From Stenopsyche tienmushanensis (taxonomy: Eukaryota; Arthropoda; Insecta; Trichoptera; Stenopsychidae): a stretch of 64,000 bases of DNA. The DNA is taken from NCBI GenBank assembly GCA_008973525.1, contig WACJ01000188.1:186001-250000 (forward strand), in the 5' to 3' direction. This document shows positions 35,229-57,054 of the stretch, one piece after another. Numbering within the stretch: position 1 is the stretch's first letter; each line of letters begins with the position of its first letter. Below the pieces are notes generated by a model. The model was not told the DNA's origin. It did no database searches and worked only from the letters and a program-made list of their open reading frames with translations. Both the position numbers and the translations under genes were made by a program.

Positions 35229-38020
35229 TTAATCTCCCATTTCAACATCATCAATTGTAAGATCATCCAGCATCTCTTCTAATGTTATTGTGGGCATTGT
35301 AGGATCATAATCAACATCATCAGAGTCAACAACTTGATTGCTTTTGAAAATATTGATATTTCTTCTCATTTCTGGGTCTTCTTCCAAATCATTCAAGAAA
35401 TCATTGAAGTCACTAGAACAAAAAGTCAACATCATAAGTAAAATAAAATAAATTTTTTGTTAAGATAATTTAATATAACTAAATTTGGAATAGAGTAGAA
35501 ATTCTCTAAGATGAATAAAAGTATTTTTGCTTTCATAATAATATGGTTTTTCTCGACACGATAGCGATAACGTATTAATATTGGGAGAGAATTATCTTAC
35601 TCGTTCATTGTGTCGACTGGCATATTGTCATCTGCCATATGTTTTAGCTTCCAATTACGAGCTCTTCTCCTCGTCATTCTGTCGCCATAGTATTTCTTTA
35701 TTAATATAACATCAGGTACCGTGGTGGAATCCAATTTATCAAAATTAGGATCATTTATGTTCGCGTCTTCAATATTATAGCTAACAAATAAAAGAAAATC
35801 AATGTAACATTTTCAATAGTTAAAAGCAAAAATTTAAAAATTCAAAATAAATTTACCCCAAAGCGGAATCTCCAGGTTTAAGCAAATGACCGAGATGTGT
35901 TCGTGTGTGGATCGTCTTTTCTGTAGCGCCTAGTTCAGAGGCTTTAACGACCCAAGCATCAGCCAATATATGTTTATTTGAAATTGACCCCTGCCCAGGG
36001 AATTTCTTACGGTCCTTAAAATAGATAAGTCTATATAAATAAATGTTTTTTTTTTAAATGTGGAGTTCAATTTATATCATTCCAAAGTTATTAAGTATGT
36101 TTTAATAAACAAAATAAAAAAACAATTAAATCAATGTAAAAAAATATTAATTTGTTTTTTACCTTTTCTTTGATTATTTCTATATCCATAACAATATATT
36201 CTGACATTTGTTTAGGATTGCAAATGCCTTGAACTGGATTTCTCCAGTAAACAGCAGCCGACATTTCAGCAACTAAAACGATATTAATTATCAGAATTGG
36301 AGAAGATATTGAACAAATTAATACACGACATTGAACATAATAAATATTACTTTGACCGGAACTCGGATCAATTAAATGTATAGAATTTGTAACTCTATTC
36401 ACTAAGCATATGGATGATATTGATCCAAGTTGTTGAGCAATTTTCTTCGGCAAACACACAATGCTATCCTTTGATACAGGCACAATGTCCACACAATATG
36501 TAAATTTATAATTGTAAATATTGCTGAAAATATCGTGTGAAAGTAGCTTCTTTGAATGCTGATATTTCACCGGCAGGACTGACGATAAGAAGTCGACCAT
36601 TTTTCTTGCATGATTTTCAGACGCGTAGTAAAAGTCCAATCCCTCTAAAATATTGCATTAAGAAATATTTAATAAAATTCTAGTACTCTGAAGAATTAAC
36701 CCTAGATAATTGATCATTAGTCTCATAGATTACACACTCAATCGTTCCCACCTTGCATGTTAATCGTCACATAATATGTAGTGAGTGTGTAACTCAAAAA
36801 CATGATCAGTGATCTAAGGTTAAGAGATATTTCATAAATACACATTAATTATACCTTGGCTCGGTTTAATTCCTAGAGTATTTTCATGTGCTTTGTGTTT
36901 CAATATTAATTGTTCAAGATAATAAAAAGTCTTTTTATTCTCAGATTTTTGTCTCACTTGAACGGCGGCACGCCAAAAGTCCTGTGCTTCAGTACGATGA
37001 CATGCATCGCACATAAGATTTTCCACTGTATAGTCAACGACAAAAACCTGTTGAAGAACAGTTCCACCTATGACTTCACACTGAATAGTCAATTTTACCT
37101 GTATGGAAAAAATGCATTTTAATTTAGAATGAGATCAAATCATGAAATAATTACTAAAAATTTTAATTTTTCTACCTTAATTCTTTTTGAATGAGGTTCT
37201 GTCCATACAAAACCAGCATCAACAAGTTTAACTTTCTGAAGACCTTTGAGTTTTTTTAAGCAAAGACCTAAAAGTTCGCGGGATTCTAAGGTACACGCGA
37301 CCCATTCTGTTGGCGGTTGAAGATACCTAAATCCGATATTAATTATTAATAACTATTAGTAGAAAATCTCTTATGAATAGGTTAGTTTGAAGCTTACCTT
37401 TCACAAGCTCTGCAAAAATGAAGAGTGACCTGTTTTGGAATGCCTTCGGTTATATCAACACGACTTCGTAAACAAGCCACACACATATTGGAAGGATTCG
37501 GCTCTATTGGAATTACCGCATTCACAACATAATCTACAAAATATATCAAACAATCAATATGGTAATTAATATTATAACAAAAACCTGTACAATAAATGCA
37601 TAAATATACAATAAAATAATAAGTAGTTTAAAAGATACAGCCATTATTAAAATGTTGTTCAGAATTGTGTCTTACTCATTTTTAGAAATACCTTGTATAG
37701 ACTAGAACTAGTTAGTTGAAGTTGAATACATTTTCCCGAGTTTTACTGGCCATAATGCTAATTAACATTAAATCATAAAAATAAGGAAATCTCATATGAG
37801 CCATTGCATGAATTATTAACTTAGTTAAATTACATGAATATATATTTATAGATTATTGTTTTCTTAATCTCTAGAAGTCAAACTGAACAAATATAAAAGT
37901 TGATCGATTTCACAATTCCTGTAAAAAGCATGCAATCTAACATCTCGAATATAAATAAATTTTATACATTTTCGAAGTGGTCTCCCCCATGTGGGCCATA
38001 TCCATTTGGACGTGATCCAT
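35229..38020 (-). CDS. NMD3: NMD3, 60S ribosomal subunit nuclear export adaptor
   Basis: Nine exons: 37968-38020 (start MDHVQMDMAHMGETTSK), 37398-37533, 37176-37326, 36855-37098, 36351-36644, 36163-36272, 35857-36014, 35601-35780 and 35229-35412. The protein follows human NMD3 throughout: zinc-knuckle cysteines (ILCCECG, NMCVACLRSRVDI, FCRACE, MCDACHR), LVDAGFVWTEPHSKR, LQQVFVVDYTVENLM, KTFYYLEQLILKH, GLDFYYASENHARKMV, RTHLGHLLKPGDSALG and an acidic tail. NMD3 binds the nascent 60S subunit and recruits CRM1/exportin for nuclear export. In exon 2 the frame breaks after CCECG at about 37513-37520, where dropping one A of GGTAATTCC restores CGIPIEPNPSNMCVAC. As NMD3 is essential in model organisms, a one-base insertion error is likely. 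Intron 5 side DNA at 36696 carries a MITE. Confidence 0.93.
36696..36823. mobile_element. TTAA-bounded MITE, copy 1 (in an NMD3 intron)
   Basis: A 128-base element beginning TTAACCCTAGATAATTGATC and ending GATCAGTGATCTAAGGTTAA, with inner inverted words ATTACACACTCA / GAGTGTGTAAC. TTAA at both ends suggests piggyBac-type mobilisation. Related copies are at 50087, 53121 and 55258. Confidence 0.75.
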
Positions 38021-40665
<2,645 letters not shown>

Positions 40666-40669
40666 GTTT

Positions 40670-41334
40670 TTTTATTTATTTGTGGGTTTGAGGGCAACAG
40701 CCGCAAACGATTCGAAGCTTAAATCCGTAATTTGCCCACAGTTAAATGTGGTGTAGCGTCGAAATTTAGAATGATTATTTACTGTTCTTTTAAGGAATCA
40801 ATATTGTTTATAATAAAAATGTAAATACAATGTACTTCTTTTACTTCTCCCATTTTTATTTCTACGCTTACATAACACATCCAGTAAGTAGACGTCGACA
40901 CAAAACTATTTTATCTTTCAAATAAGACTGTAAAGCCATGAAATGCTATAATATGTTTTTATGCCTCGCACTACAACGCCAGCATCTTGAATAAATTATA
41001 GAACTATTGACTTTTATCTGACAGCAATAAATTTTAAAAACCAATTTTTAATGAGAATATTGTCTTATTAGATTCTATTTTCAGATGACTTCAAAATATA
41101 AATTAAAAACGCATACATAAAATTTTTTTTTATTCATAATGTATACAATTGAGTTAATAAATATCTTATGAAAAATTTGAAGCTTTTAAGGAAATGTTAA
41201 TCAGTCATTTTATGGAAGAAGCGCATTGGCTTTTTATAAGAGAGCCTAGTAACGGCCTACTAAGCAATTAATATTTGAGCGACTCAAATGTGATGAACGG
41301 GAATATATTATAATTGCATTGTGGATGTCAAAAA
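40670..41334. other. convergent 3' region of ATP synthase beta and AGBL4
   Basis: Holds the ATP synthase beta 3' UTR, with a likely poly(A) signal AATAAAAATG at about 40813, and the 3' end of AGBL4 from the other strand. Nothing else recognised. Confidence 0.5.
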
Positions 41335-44300
41335 TCAATCAATATCTATGTAATCTTCATCGGAAGAAAACATTTCTTGTTTGCTCAAAATAACGCTCTG
41401 CTTTTGCTTGAGGAACTTCTTTTTCTTGGCACTTCTACGCTCTGCTAAGCTGAATTTACTTTTAAAGGTAACTTTGGAATATGTGTTTTTCAATCCGTTT
41501 CTTATTATGTTGTTCAAGTCTATTATGGCTAGTTTCTGTGGCGGTGACGAGGTAATCGGTCTCGTCGACGGAATGTACGTCTTTTCTGCTTCGTCTTCCG
41601 GAGTGCTTATAAATTTTTGATTTATGGTTATGCGCTTAGAACTAAGTTTGGAATGCGAGAGAGGATATTCTAAAGAGGTCTCTTGATTCTTGTTCAAATT
41701 TTGATAGTCGTAGCTGCATTCCGGTCGAATAATCGAGGGACTGATGATGCGTGGTTCAATACATTGTTGGGCAGGCGACGGACGAGGTGTTTTTGGGCGT
41801 ATATGTTTTATCCGTGTGTTTCTTGCCTTCCTTTTGGAATGTTTAGATTTACTTTCACTGACTTTGCAAGGAGCCGGTATTAGATTAATTTGTCTGTAAT
41901 ACTCGTACAGGGATTTTCCTATATTTCTACCGAGTCGTAAATCTGAAAATATAATTGGACTTGTTTTAATAACTCTTTAAATAATCGATACTTTTGATGG
42001 AATGTAAAAGTATGTATCATTGTAAATAAATACATGATTCTTCGTTGTAATGTATATAATGTGGCAAGTTTGGGAGATGATAACCTCCCATGGAAACTTG
42101 TAACGTGAATGAATTTGTGTTTTTTCCAAGAGACGTGCAAAAGAATCGCCGAGCAGTTCCCATTTTTAAAGAATCAGCATTGAAGAATGAATTATCTCCA
42201 CAATAGCCTTCAGCCTTTGCGGCAAATATTTTAGGAAAGACGATATGACGCTCATATCTACAATATAGAATCCATATCATTTAACTTTTCATATTAAACT
42301 AATCGAGTGTCATATTAAAGTATACCTGTAAACATCATCGTAAGTATTTCCGTAAATAAAGCAACCTTTGAGACTAGAGTGTGCATGAATATCTATAATA
42401 AAATCCAGCTGATATTTTTCCTACAGATAAACAATATCATTAATCCAAATGTGACAATAGAAAAAGAAAAAAATTATAGAGAATTGAATGAGTTTAAACA
42501 ATACCCGTTTAGCTTCTGTATCTTTGATAACATCGTAAGCCACTTTCAGTGTAGGATGGGCCCATTGCGATATCATATGCCAAGACCTATTTAAATCCAT
42601 TCCTAATAGATTTGTTCTTTGATTGCCAAGATGTACACCGTCAGGATTCAACATTGGAATAATTTTTAATGTGACATTTTGACGTAACAGTTGAGCCATA
42701 CTATGTGAACTTATCATAAAATCCATCAATCCTAAAAATTAAATAACGTTAAGGATTACAAAGAAAGCTCAACGATGCGATCAACACTAATATTTTACAA
42801 ACCTTGACATACATAAGATGTAGGCGTTTCTCCGCCGTGAACTCTAGCCAGTATAATAACGACGTGTCGCTTTTCATTCTTTTTTTTATCATCAGCTTTA
42901 TCTTCGTTTGTTTCTTCATCGCCTATTGTAATAAGATCAATGTTTCGTTTTTGCTGCAAATACATTTTTTTAAATCGTTATTGATTGTGTAAAAAATAAG
43001 ATCAAAACGCATTTAATTTTGATTATTACAATACTCTTTCCAATGACTGTCTTGTCGACAGCGTTTTTAAGATGCTTTGATTTACGCATCCAAACATCAA
43101 GATACGCCTGCAATTTTGAATAAGTATAAGGTATTGCCATAGCAAAATGATAGACATCTTCTTCCTTATCGAATGCAAACGCAAAGCTTAAAATATGTCT
43201 GAAACGGTGATAAATAGATCTATGATAGAATACATTACGACGCATTATACGTTGCCTGAAAATACAAAAATGTAAATTCTATATTAATTCATTCAATTCA
43301 TTTTCATTGTCAAATTGGATATTCATAATGATTACCATTTAGGTTTGGAAGATGATTTAACGATTGGCGTCATATCGGTGTTGTATAAATTCCTACTCTT
43401 TCCGAAGTTTACTATATTAAATATTACTCGCTGCAAAAAAAAAAAAAATGAAATATGTAAATATTAAGTGTGAAAATGTGAATATTCTGTAAGAATTTAT
43501 ATTGACCTGATCTTGCTTAACATTGTCGACCATGAAATTGAACCACATTCTCAGCTTCGGGCAGCACGTATCCGGTCTTATGTATAAGTCGTACTCGAAC
43601 TCGGATATTAAATCGACTCTTCCTAGATTTCCAGACTCGAATGATGCATCGAAACAGAGATGACCCTTCTTTGCTTTTCCGCTGTGGCCGGCGGGACGCA
43701 TCACCATCCTATTCAAGTTTCCCAAACCTCCTTCTCCATCACTGTCTTCACTATCTATTATATTAAATTAATAATATTAATAGTATTCAATAAAATCACT
43801 TTTAAACACAAATTTATTCTATTATATATTTTGTCGCAACATTATTAATTAACACTGGAATACGTTGTTACCATCTAAGTTACGTTCATACATGCTACTC
43901 TGATGGTGAGGATCCTGACCCTGATTCATTTTTATTTGATTTATTGAGTTTCTATGTTACTACAAGTATTTGCAGACTTGTTTTGGATGTTTTCAGGACT
44001 CGAATGAGTTTGAGTAGGCACATTTACACAGACATGCGTTTTGTTCACATGCATTTGAATGTATAAGCAAATCTGTAGTGGGACCATTCATTTTTAAACC
44101 GATGGGACAACAGAAACTAGGGCTAGTTAAATGATTGATGTAGAAGGGATATGCAGTGCATATTGAACTTATTTTTGATACAAAAAAATACCTACTCTAG
44201 GATATAGACTTCATTTATTGTGAACCAATTATTTTTTTAATTTCTAGTCTAGATTATTTTAATGATATTTCAAAAAGTGGTCTTATTATGTTATTTCTTT

Positions 44301-46445
44301 CAATGTTTATATATTTTTGTATATTTGCTATAGGTTACATTGGCACAAGCAATTCTTTTTGGCTTTAGAGATAATATTCTGTTTTTCAGTTATCAAATAT
44401 TGTTATTTCATCATCTATACCTTCATGTTTATCTTCACGCGGTAGTTTAAGCTGTAGACTAGATGGCACGTTTATGATATAGACAGGAGGACTGTTCGCA
44501 AAATGCTGAGATATAATTTAATTTAGTTTTATGAACATATATTAATAAAATAATAAGCAGGTCTAATTAACAAACATGTAATATTGTTCAAATAATTAAG
44601 CTAATCTAAAGCAACTATATCGCTTTAGTGATACACCAGGGAACTGTTTTTGAGCATTATAAAAACGTTTTTCTTATAATAAAATTGATTTAAATCGATA
44701 CTGTACGCTGAGCACAGGAAGATTAGGTGATTATCGCTTTAAAGTTATTAAAAAACATATTAAAAAATTCCCATTTTACTAAAAAAAATGCCCATTTATT
44801 TGATTATATTCGGTTAAAGCATGGTCGCATGAACCGTTTAACTTAACACGAATTCTGAAGCACTCCCACCTTGTGTGTGATTTTCATGAGAGATGTTCGT
44901 TCACGTGTCAAGTCTAGGAAACTGCTATTCTATTTATGTATTATGTTTAGTTCTACAGTTAGCACAAATGAGGTACATGAGAAGTTTTCCAACTAGAACA
45001 CGCAAATAGTTTACCTATTGTCGATTTATTCTATTGCATGGAAAACAACATGGATATCTGAGGTTCTAAATATTTAACAAAATTTTATGGTGAGTTTTAT
45101 GACAGCCAAAAATAATCGACATAACCCAAGGGGAACGTTTCTAAATTTAGAAGTGAGTGTGTACTAAACAACTAGATTGTTATGATGATTAAACTATCTA
45201 GATTAAAGCACGCCTATTTCTGTTAAAATTAACAGGATTATCACGATAGGGTGTGAAAATCCTCTAATTGCTTTTCTAGGACTCTCAATCTGAAATGTTT
45301 TCAAGTGAGGAAAAATACCGTCCTCTTCCTTTCAGAAAAAAAAAACATTACTCAAAATTGCATTCGCAAAAATTCCGCAATCAATCCATTGTAATGTTTG
45401 CCTATTTTATGTCAAAGTAACGTGATGCAATTAACTTTGTTATAGTGAATTTATATCGTACTGAAGAGGGTGCATGTTGAACTGTGAAATTCTGAAGTTC
45501 TTCAAACACACCTCGTATCACGCAAGGGATCAAATGTAAACCATTTCATTTTAAAATCGCAATTAGCTTATTTTATCTACACAAAATTCAAATTTATTCA
45601 AATATGAAAAATGAATATTTTTATAGTCGACAATCCTAATATTGTTTGATCATAATAAGCATTTTATCTCTATTTTTTTCAATTTTAAATCCTGCATTTA
45701 AAAGGGGAAATTCATAATGGGGTAACTTTGCTCAAACATTTAAATCGTCGATGGCGTCCTAGTTTAAAATTTATTCAAGAATACAAAGTTGATAAAAGAT
45801 TGATAACACCTTTGTTCGTATCGCAAGTCGTTTATAGTTTGATGAGTTAGAAGTGAAGGTAGGGCCTGGCACGCTTTGAAAATACAAAATCCATCACTCC
45901 AACTTGCTTATCACAACACATTCAACTACTAACAAATGAACTTGGACATTTTCAAATACTTTCATAATATCCCAGTACCATTGTAGCTCGAAACATCCAC
46001 CGGTGAACAGCTTACTGTGATAATCCTTAAAAATATGTGCCATTTTTTGCGTTTTCTTCAATAAAATAATATTTAAATTGTGTAAAATATATTGACAGTA
46101 ATTTCGATTTTAATCCTTCAAATAATGACCATTGACAGAAATACTCGAAATGTCATTTTATTTTTTCGAATCGATATATTAAATATTTTTTATAATAATA
46201 TCAAGCATGATAGTTGATGGCATATGGAACTCTCATAATTAAATATTTAAAAATAAAATTATGTTTATAATATGTGTAATTCATGCATTGCGGTATTTTT
46301 ACAATGGTTATTTTCCTTGGCAACGACGTCATTGTTTTGTAAACAGCATGCAAATATTTCACTCGTATTGATTATGGAACAATGTGATATTTTTTGTGGA
46401 AAATATGAATCAAAATACATTTTAAATAAAGCACTCACCTGACAT
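41335..46445 (-). CDS. AGBL4: AGBL4/CCP6-type cytosolic carboxypeptidase (M14D)
   Basis: Coding exons: 43507-43754, about 43342-43427, 43024-43258, 42803-42952, 42507-42736, about 42328-42422, 42034-42257 and 41335-41942. Exon 1 is either 46439-46445 (ATGTCAG/GTGAGT, giving MSDSEDSDGEGG) or 43872-43929 (MNQGQDPHHQSSMYERNL); both end in the right phase, and the first looks more typical. The protein tracks human CCP6: KKGHLCFDASFESGNLGRVD, SEFEYDLYIRPDTC, FNFMVDNVK, IPMLNPDGVHLGN, MDLNRSW, DIHAHSS. CCP enzymes remove glutamates from tubulin and other proteins. Zinc ligands are present (HGGE instead of the usual HPGE, and HAHS). The catalytic Glu motif, TLEVS in CCP6, reads FTLQVS here (codon 42098-42100). 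The C-terminal tail is basic and low-complexity. Confidence 0.9.
43930..46438. other. probable AGBL4 first intron
   Basis: AT-rich, with no exon or transposon recognised on either strand. It is intronic if the 46439 exon is used and upstream DNA if the 43929 start is used. Confidence 0.45.
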
Positions 46446-47267
46446 GATTGAAAAATATCTTCGCTGCAGACACGAGAGAAGGAAAATTCAACGAACTAAT
46501 TAATCTTCATAACCTAGCTACATACATTTTAGTCACATTATAATTTAACTATATATTAATAGATAAATCAACAGACAGTTTGTGACATTTTAAAGGATTG
46601 ACAACAATCTCTGCTGAGAATACATGTATGTGACCATATGCACTAATATTCGTCATGGCAACATAAATAACTGTCGCAACATATTTTTTATTTTTATTTA
46701 GTACATAAGATATCAAATTGCCACATAATTTAATTAAGTTGCTTATAAATCATATAAAATAATTTTATATTCATCTTCTAAATAATAATGATCGCATATG
46801 TGAAAAATAAATAAACACTATTTTAAAATTTATATTATCGTTTAAATGTGTAATATAAATAAAATATAATATATATTCTCTATGAATAAAAATATTCAGC
46901 TTTATTTTAGAATAAATATAAAATTATGAGCATCTTTATTTATTTTAAAAAAATATTTTTAACGTCCCGCATTTTTATCTCTTTGGGCCAAATAAAATAG
47001 TGACTTAACGTCAATTCAGTTCAAATTTGTTACTTGTTGCGCATTTTAACATTTACTTAATTTTATATTAGATATACGCTTAAAATATTAATCCAGGGGA
47101 AAATATAGTCAAATATCTTTAACATGTGCACAATTTTTAGCTTAATTTTTTTTACGAAGATTGAAATATCATCGTTTTTATGTTGTTTACATCAATGAAA
47201 TCATATCTATTGAAAGATATTTGATTCACAAAAACACCCCCAGGATCCTTTGTGATTGATTAATTAA
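46446..47267. promoter_or_regulatory. divergent AGBL4/POLQ intergenic region
   Basis: About 820 AT-rich bases between the AGBL4 exon 1 candidate and the POLQ start codon, presumably holding both promoters. No defined motif was recognised. Confidence 0.4.
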
Positions 47268-54593
<7,326 letters not shown>

Positions 54594-54830
54594 TGCTCGT
54601 AGACTAATTTTTAACAATCTATGAATTAATTTTTTTAGCAAATTTTTTTACACACTTAATGTTCCTAAACTTTTATTATTTACATTTAATTTTTATGGTT
54701 AGTCTTCAAATATATATTTTTTAAATAGTTAATTAAAATTAATCATCAAATGTTTAGGTGTTATTGTTTTTAATTTATTTTTAAATCAATGAATAGGAAT
54801 CCTTTGAATATAATCATTATTTAAAGGCTC
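54594..54830. other. POLQ 3' flank
   Basis: AT-rich 3' UTR and downstream DNA; no further feature. Confidence 0.35.
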
Positions 54831-54834
54831 TTTT

Positions 54835-55230
54835 GCAATATTATATTTACTGATAAAGTATTTTTGTATTACATCCGAACCTCTTTTTGCATGGGGGATA
54901 CTTTTCAAGGACGTCATTTGTCACGTACATTGGAGCGTCACCAATAATACACAGCAAGCATTTTATTTTCTAAGGGACAGTTCCGATTTTCGGCCTTCTA
55001 AGTCCTTGTGCATTCTGTTGAAGATCCTGTGTATTTGTTCCATAGTCGCATGTTATTGGCGGAATCCAAATTGGTGATTAGTTATTAGGTTGTTTTTCTC
55101 AATTATTGGCTTAAGTTTCTTCAGTAGTACTTTTTCAATTATGATGGGTTTGTATGATTTGGCATCATGTGTATCCTTGCCGGGCTTAAGGATTAGAATA
55201 ATCTTAGTTACTTTCCATTGCGCAATTAAA
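54835..55230 (-). mobile_element. jockey/RTE-like LINE reverse transcriptase fragment
   Basis: The minus strand encodes AQWKVTKIILILKPGKDTHD, then AKSYKPI, KLKPIIEKNNLITNHQFGFR and HATMEQIHRIFN, the RT block 1-3 pattern WKxAxIxxIxKPGK, SYRPIxLL, HQFGFRxxHS. Towards 54900 it jumps to APMYVTNDVLEK, a motif from the far C-terminus, so an internal deletion joined two parts. Confidence 0.8.
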
Positions 55231-55257
55231 TATATGGAATTCTTAAACTACAATAAA

Positions 55258-55325
55258 TTAATCCTAGATCACTAACCATTAGTCTCACAGACTACAGAAT
55301 GTACATTTTCTAGACTGTGATTTCA
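55258..55325. mobile_element. TTAA-bounded MITE, copy 4 (truncated)
   Basis: TTAATCCTAGATCACTAACC then ATTAGTCTCACAGACTAC is the left end of the same family; no right end seen. Confidence 0.6.
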
Positions 55326-55365
55326 AAACCATGCTAAAAGAAGATTGGGTGTATATTTAATATAA

Positions 55366-55440
55366 TTATGAATTTTTATGTTATATTAAATATCAATCAT
55401 GTATTTTTATATTATATCAAATATCAATTATGTATTTTTG
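55366..55440. repeat. short tandem repeat, about 31-bp unit
   Basis: ATGTATTTTTATATTATATC-type units ending AAATATCAATT recur about 2.4 times; AT-rich minisatellite. Confidence 0.6.
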
Positions 55441-55559
55441 TATGTTTTTTATTAAAGAAATTCATTTTTAAATTTCACTTCGAAGCGAATCGAATGCTTT
55501 ATGAGTTAGGCTATCTGCAACTCGCTACGAAAAGTTATATTCCACTCCCTCATTGAGTT

Positions 55560-56860
55560 TATAATAAAAACATGAATTTTATAATTGTAAAATTAAATAA
55601 TTATTTGACTATGTTCTTTGTGATTGTCATTCATTAAATTATTTTGATTTATCTTTATCAAATATATTTAATAATAAAAAACTATTTTTGCTAAAAAATT
55701 TGATGTATTTTTAATTGACGTACGACAAAGCGTCGCGTTTTAATATCGATATTTAATTATGAAATAAAAATAATATATTTTTCTATAATTTAGTAATGGT
55801 TTTCAGTGATCGGCTCCGGCGATATCCAACGATATTAGTCAAGTTTTTCACGGTCTATTATATCGAGTCGATGAGTTGTGACGAGCATGTTAATAATTTT
55901 ATATTTTATTATACATTTGGATATGGATATGGAATATTTCTCGTTGTTTTTGAATTTGATTAAAGACATAAAAAGGGATGATAAAAATATGTGCTGTAAT
56001 TCAAAAATAAATTTAGTCTAAAGTGGACAATATCGAGGGTGTCGTGCAAAAGTTGGATCTGTCGTTTGATTTTGGCTTGAATAGAATTTGTTGAATTTAA
56101 ATAAAAGATAGGGTTGGTATGACGCGCTCGCGAGGGTAGTTTGAGCGAATGCTACAAGTGGTGCGCGTAGCTACAGCTAGATGGTGCTGATAATCGTACC
56201 GAAACTAAAGCACCCGCTACACCCCTTCAATCGACATTCGCACTGCAATTGACATTGCAATTTTATAAAATTCACATCGGTTATTAGCGTTCGTGTTTGC
56301 GATACGTATTTTTATAGATTTTGTTATACAAATCTGTAAATGGTCGAATGGGTGGAATTTAACCATTTGAAATCCAACGTCCGGACATATTGGGCAATGA
56401 ACTCCAATTTTCATAACATCTAGATACTTTGTTTAAGATGATGAAGACGATCATTTTTGCATACGACCAAAACATAAACAAATTCTAAATAGTGAAGAAC
56501 AAAACGATTGAAAGACTATTTTTCATTCTGGATGACCACCACTTCATTCTATTTTTATAGCTCGAAATTTCTTTTTGGATGCTCTGACACATTTGCGTTT
56601 TAATAAAAGAGAAAAAAACGAGCGAAATTAGCATTTGAGATTGCTTAAAATTGTTGACTGATAACTTGGTTCCAAAATTTTGAGCAGTGAAATACAGAGA
56701 AAGTGGAAAATAATAATTGAAGTATCGATTATCTATAGTATTGCGCAATATATGGATGACGGGGTGACAGGGTGTCAGGGTGGAGCGACACTACCCCCAC
56801 TGCCGGCGGGAAATCAATAGTTTGAGATGTTTCGGGGTGGTTAGACGTGGTCGCCGACAC
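55560..56860. promoter_or_regulatory. upstream region of the TULP4/TUSP-like gene
   Basis: Mixed-composition DNA upstream of the TUSP start codon, with GC-richer stretches at 55800-55860 and 56120-56220. Small open frames on the minus strand (for example 56217-56414) have no splice context or recognised relative. Promoter function is inferred from position only. Confidence 0.35.
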
Positions 56861-56869
56861 GGTCGCGGT

Positions 56870-56896
56870 GGTGGTGGTGGTGGTGGTAGTCGTCAT
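56870..56896. repeat. (GGT)n microsatellite
   Basis: An uninterrupted run of GGT/TGG triplets just upstream of the TUSP-like first exon. It causes the Thr-run in an opposite-strand open frame, which is not a gene. Confidence 0.85.
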
Positions 56897-56958
56897 GTGC
56901 CGGTGTGGACCTAAGGTTAGCTGACCGGTGCACCCTGAATGCCACTCCTCACCTCGCC

Positions 56959-57054
56959 ATGCATTTATACTTCGAGCAGAACACCAGTGCCAAATGCGAC
57001 TGCTCCATTCTTTCGCTGTCTTGGATGGGCAAGGTGCCAGACGAACTTCCCGAG
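56959..57054 (+). CDS. TULP4: TULP4/TUSP-type tubby-like protein, first coding exon (partial)
   Basis: A 32-codon exon: MHLYFEQNTSAKCDCSILSL, then SWMGKVPDELPE, ending phase 0 at the donor GAG/GTTTGT. Human TULP4 starts MYAAVEHGPVLCSDSNILCL then SWKGRVP, and insect TUSP proteins share this opening, with the CSIL-LSW-GKVP core. The rest of the protein (WD repeats, SOCS box, tubby domain) is encoded downstream; no exon continuing GWKLNR... or YYEEGWLATGN was found up to 64000, so intron 1 exceeds 6.9 kb. TULP4-type proteins are proposed substrate adaptors of cullin ubiquitin ligases through the SOCS box. Identification rests on one short exon plus its start, splice donor and upstream GC-rich setting. 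Confidence 0.75.

Noticed and set aside
56217..56414. 65-codon minus-strand frame with Cys and His pairs resembling a zinc finger
   Set aside because: Spacing does not fit a C2H2 finger and there is no splice or neighbour support.
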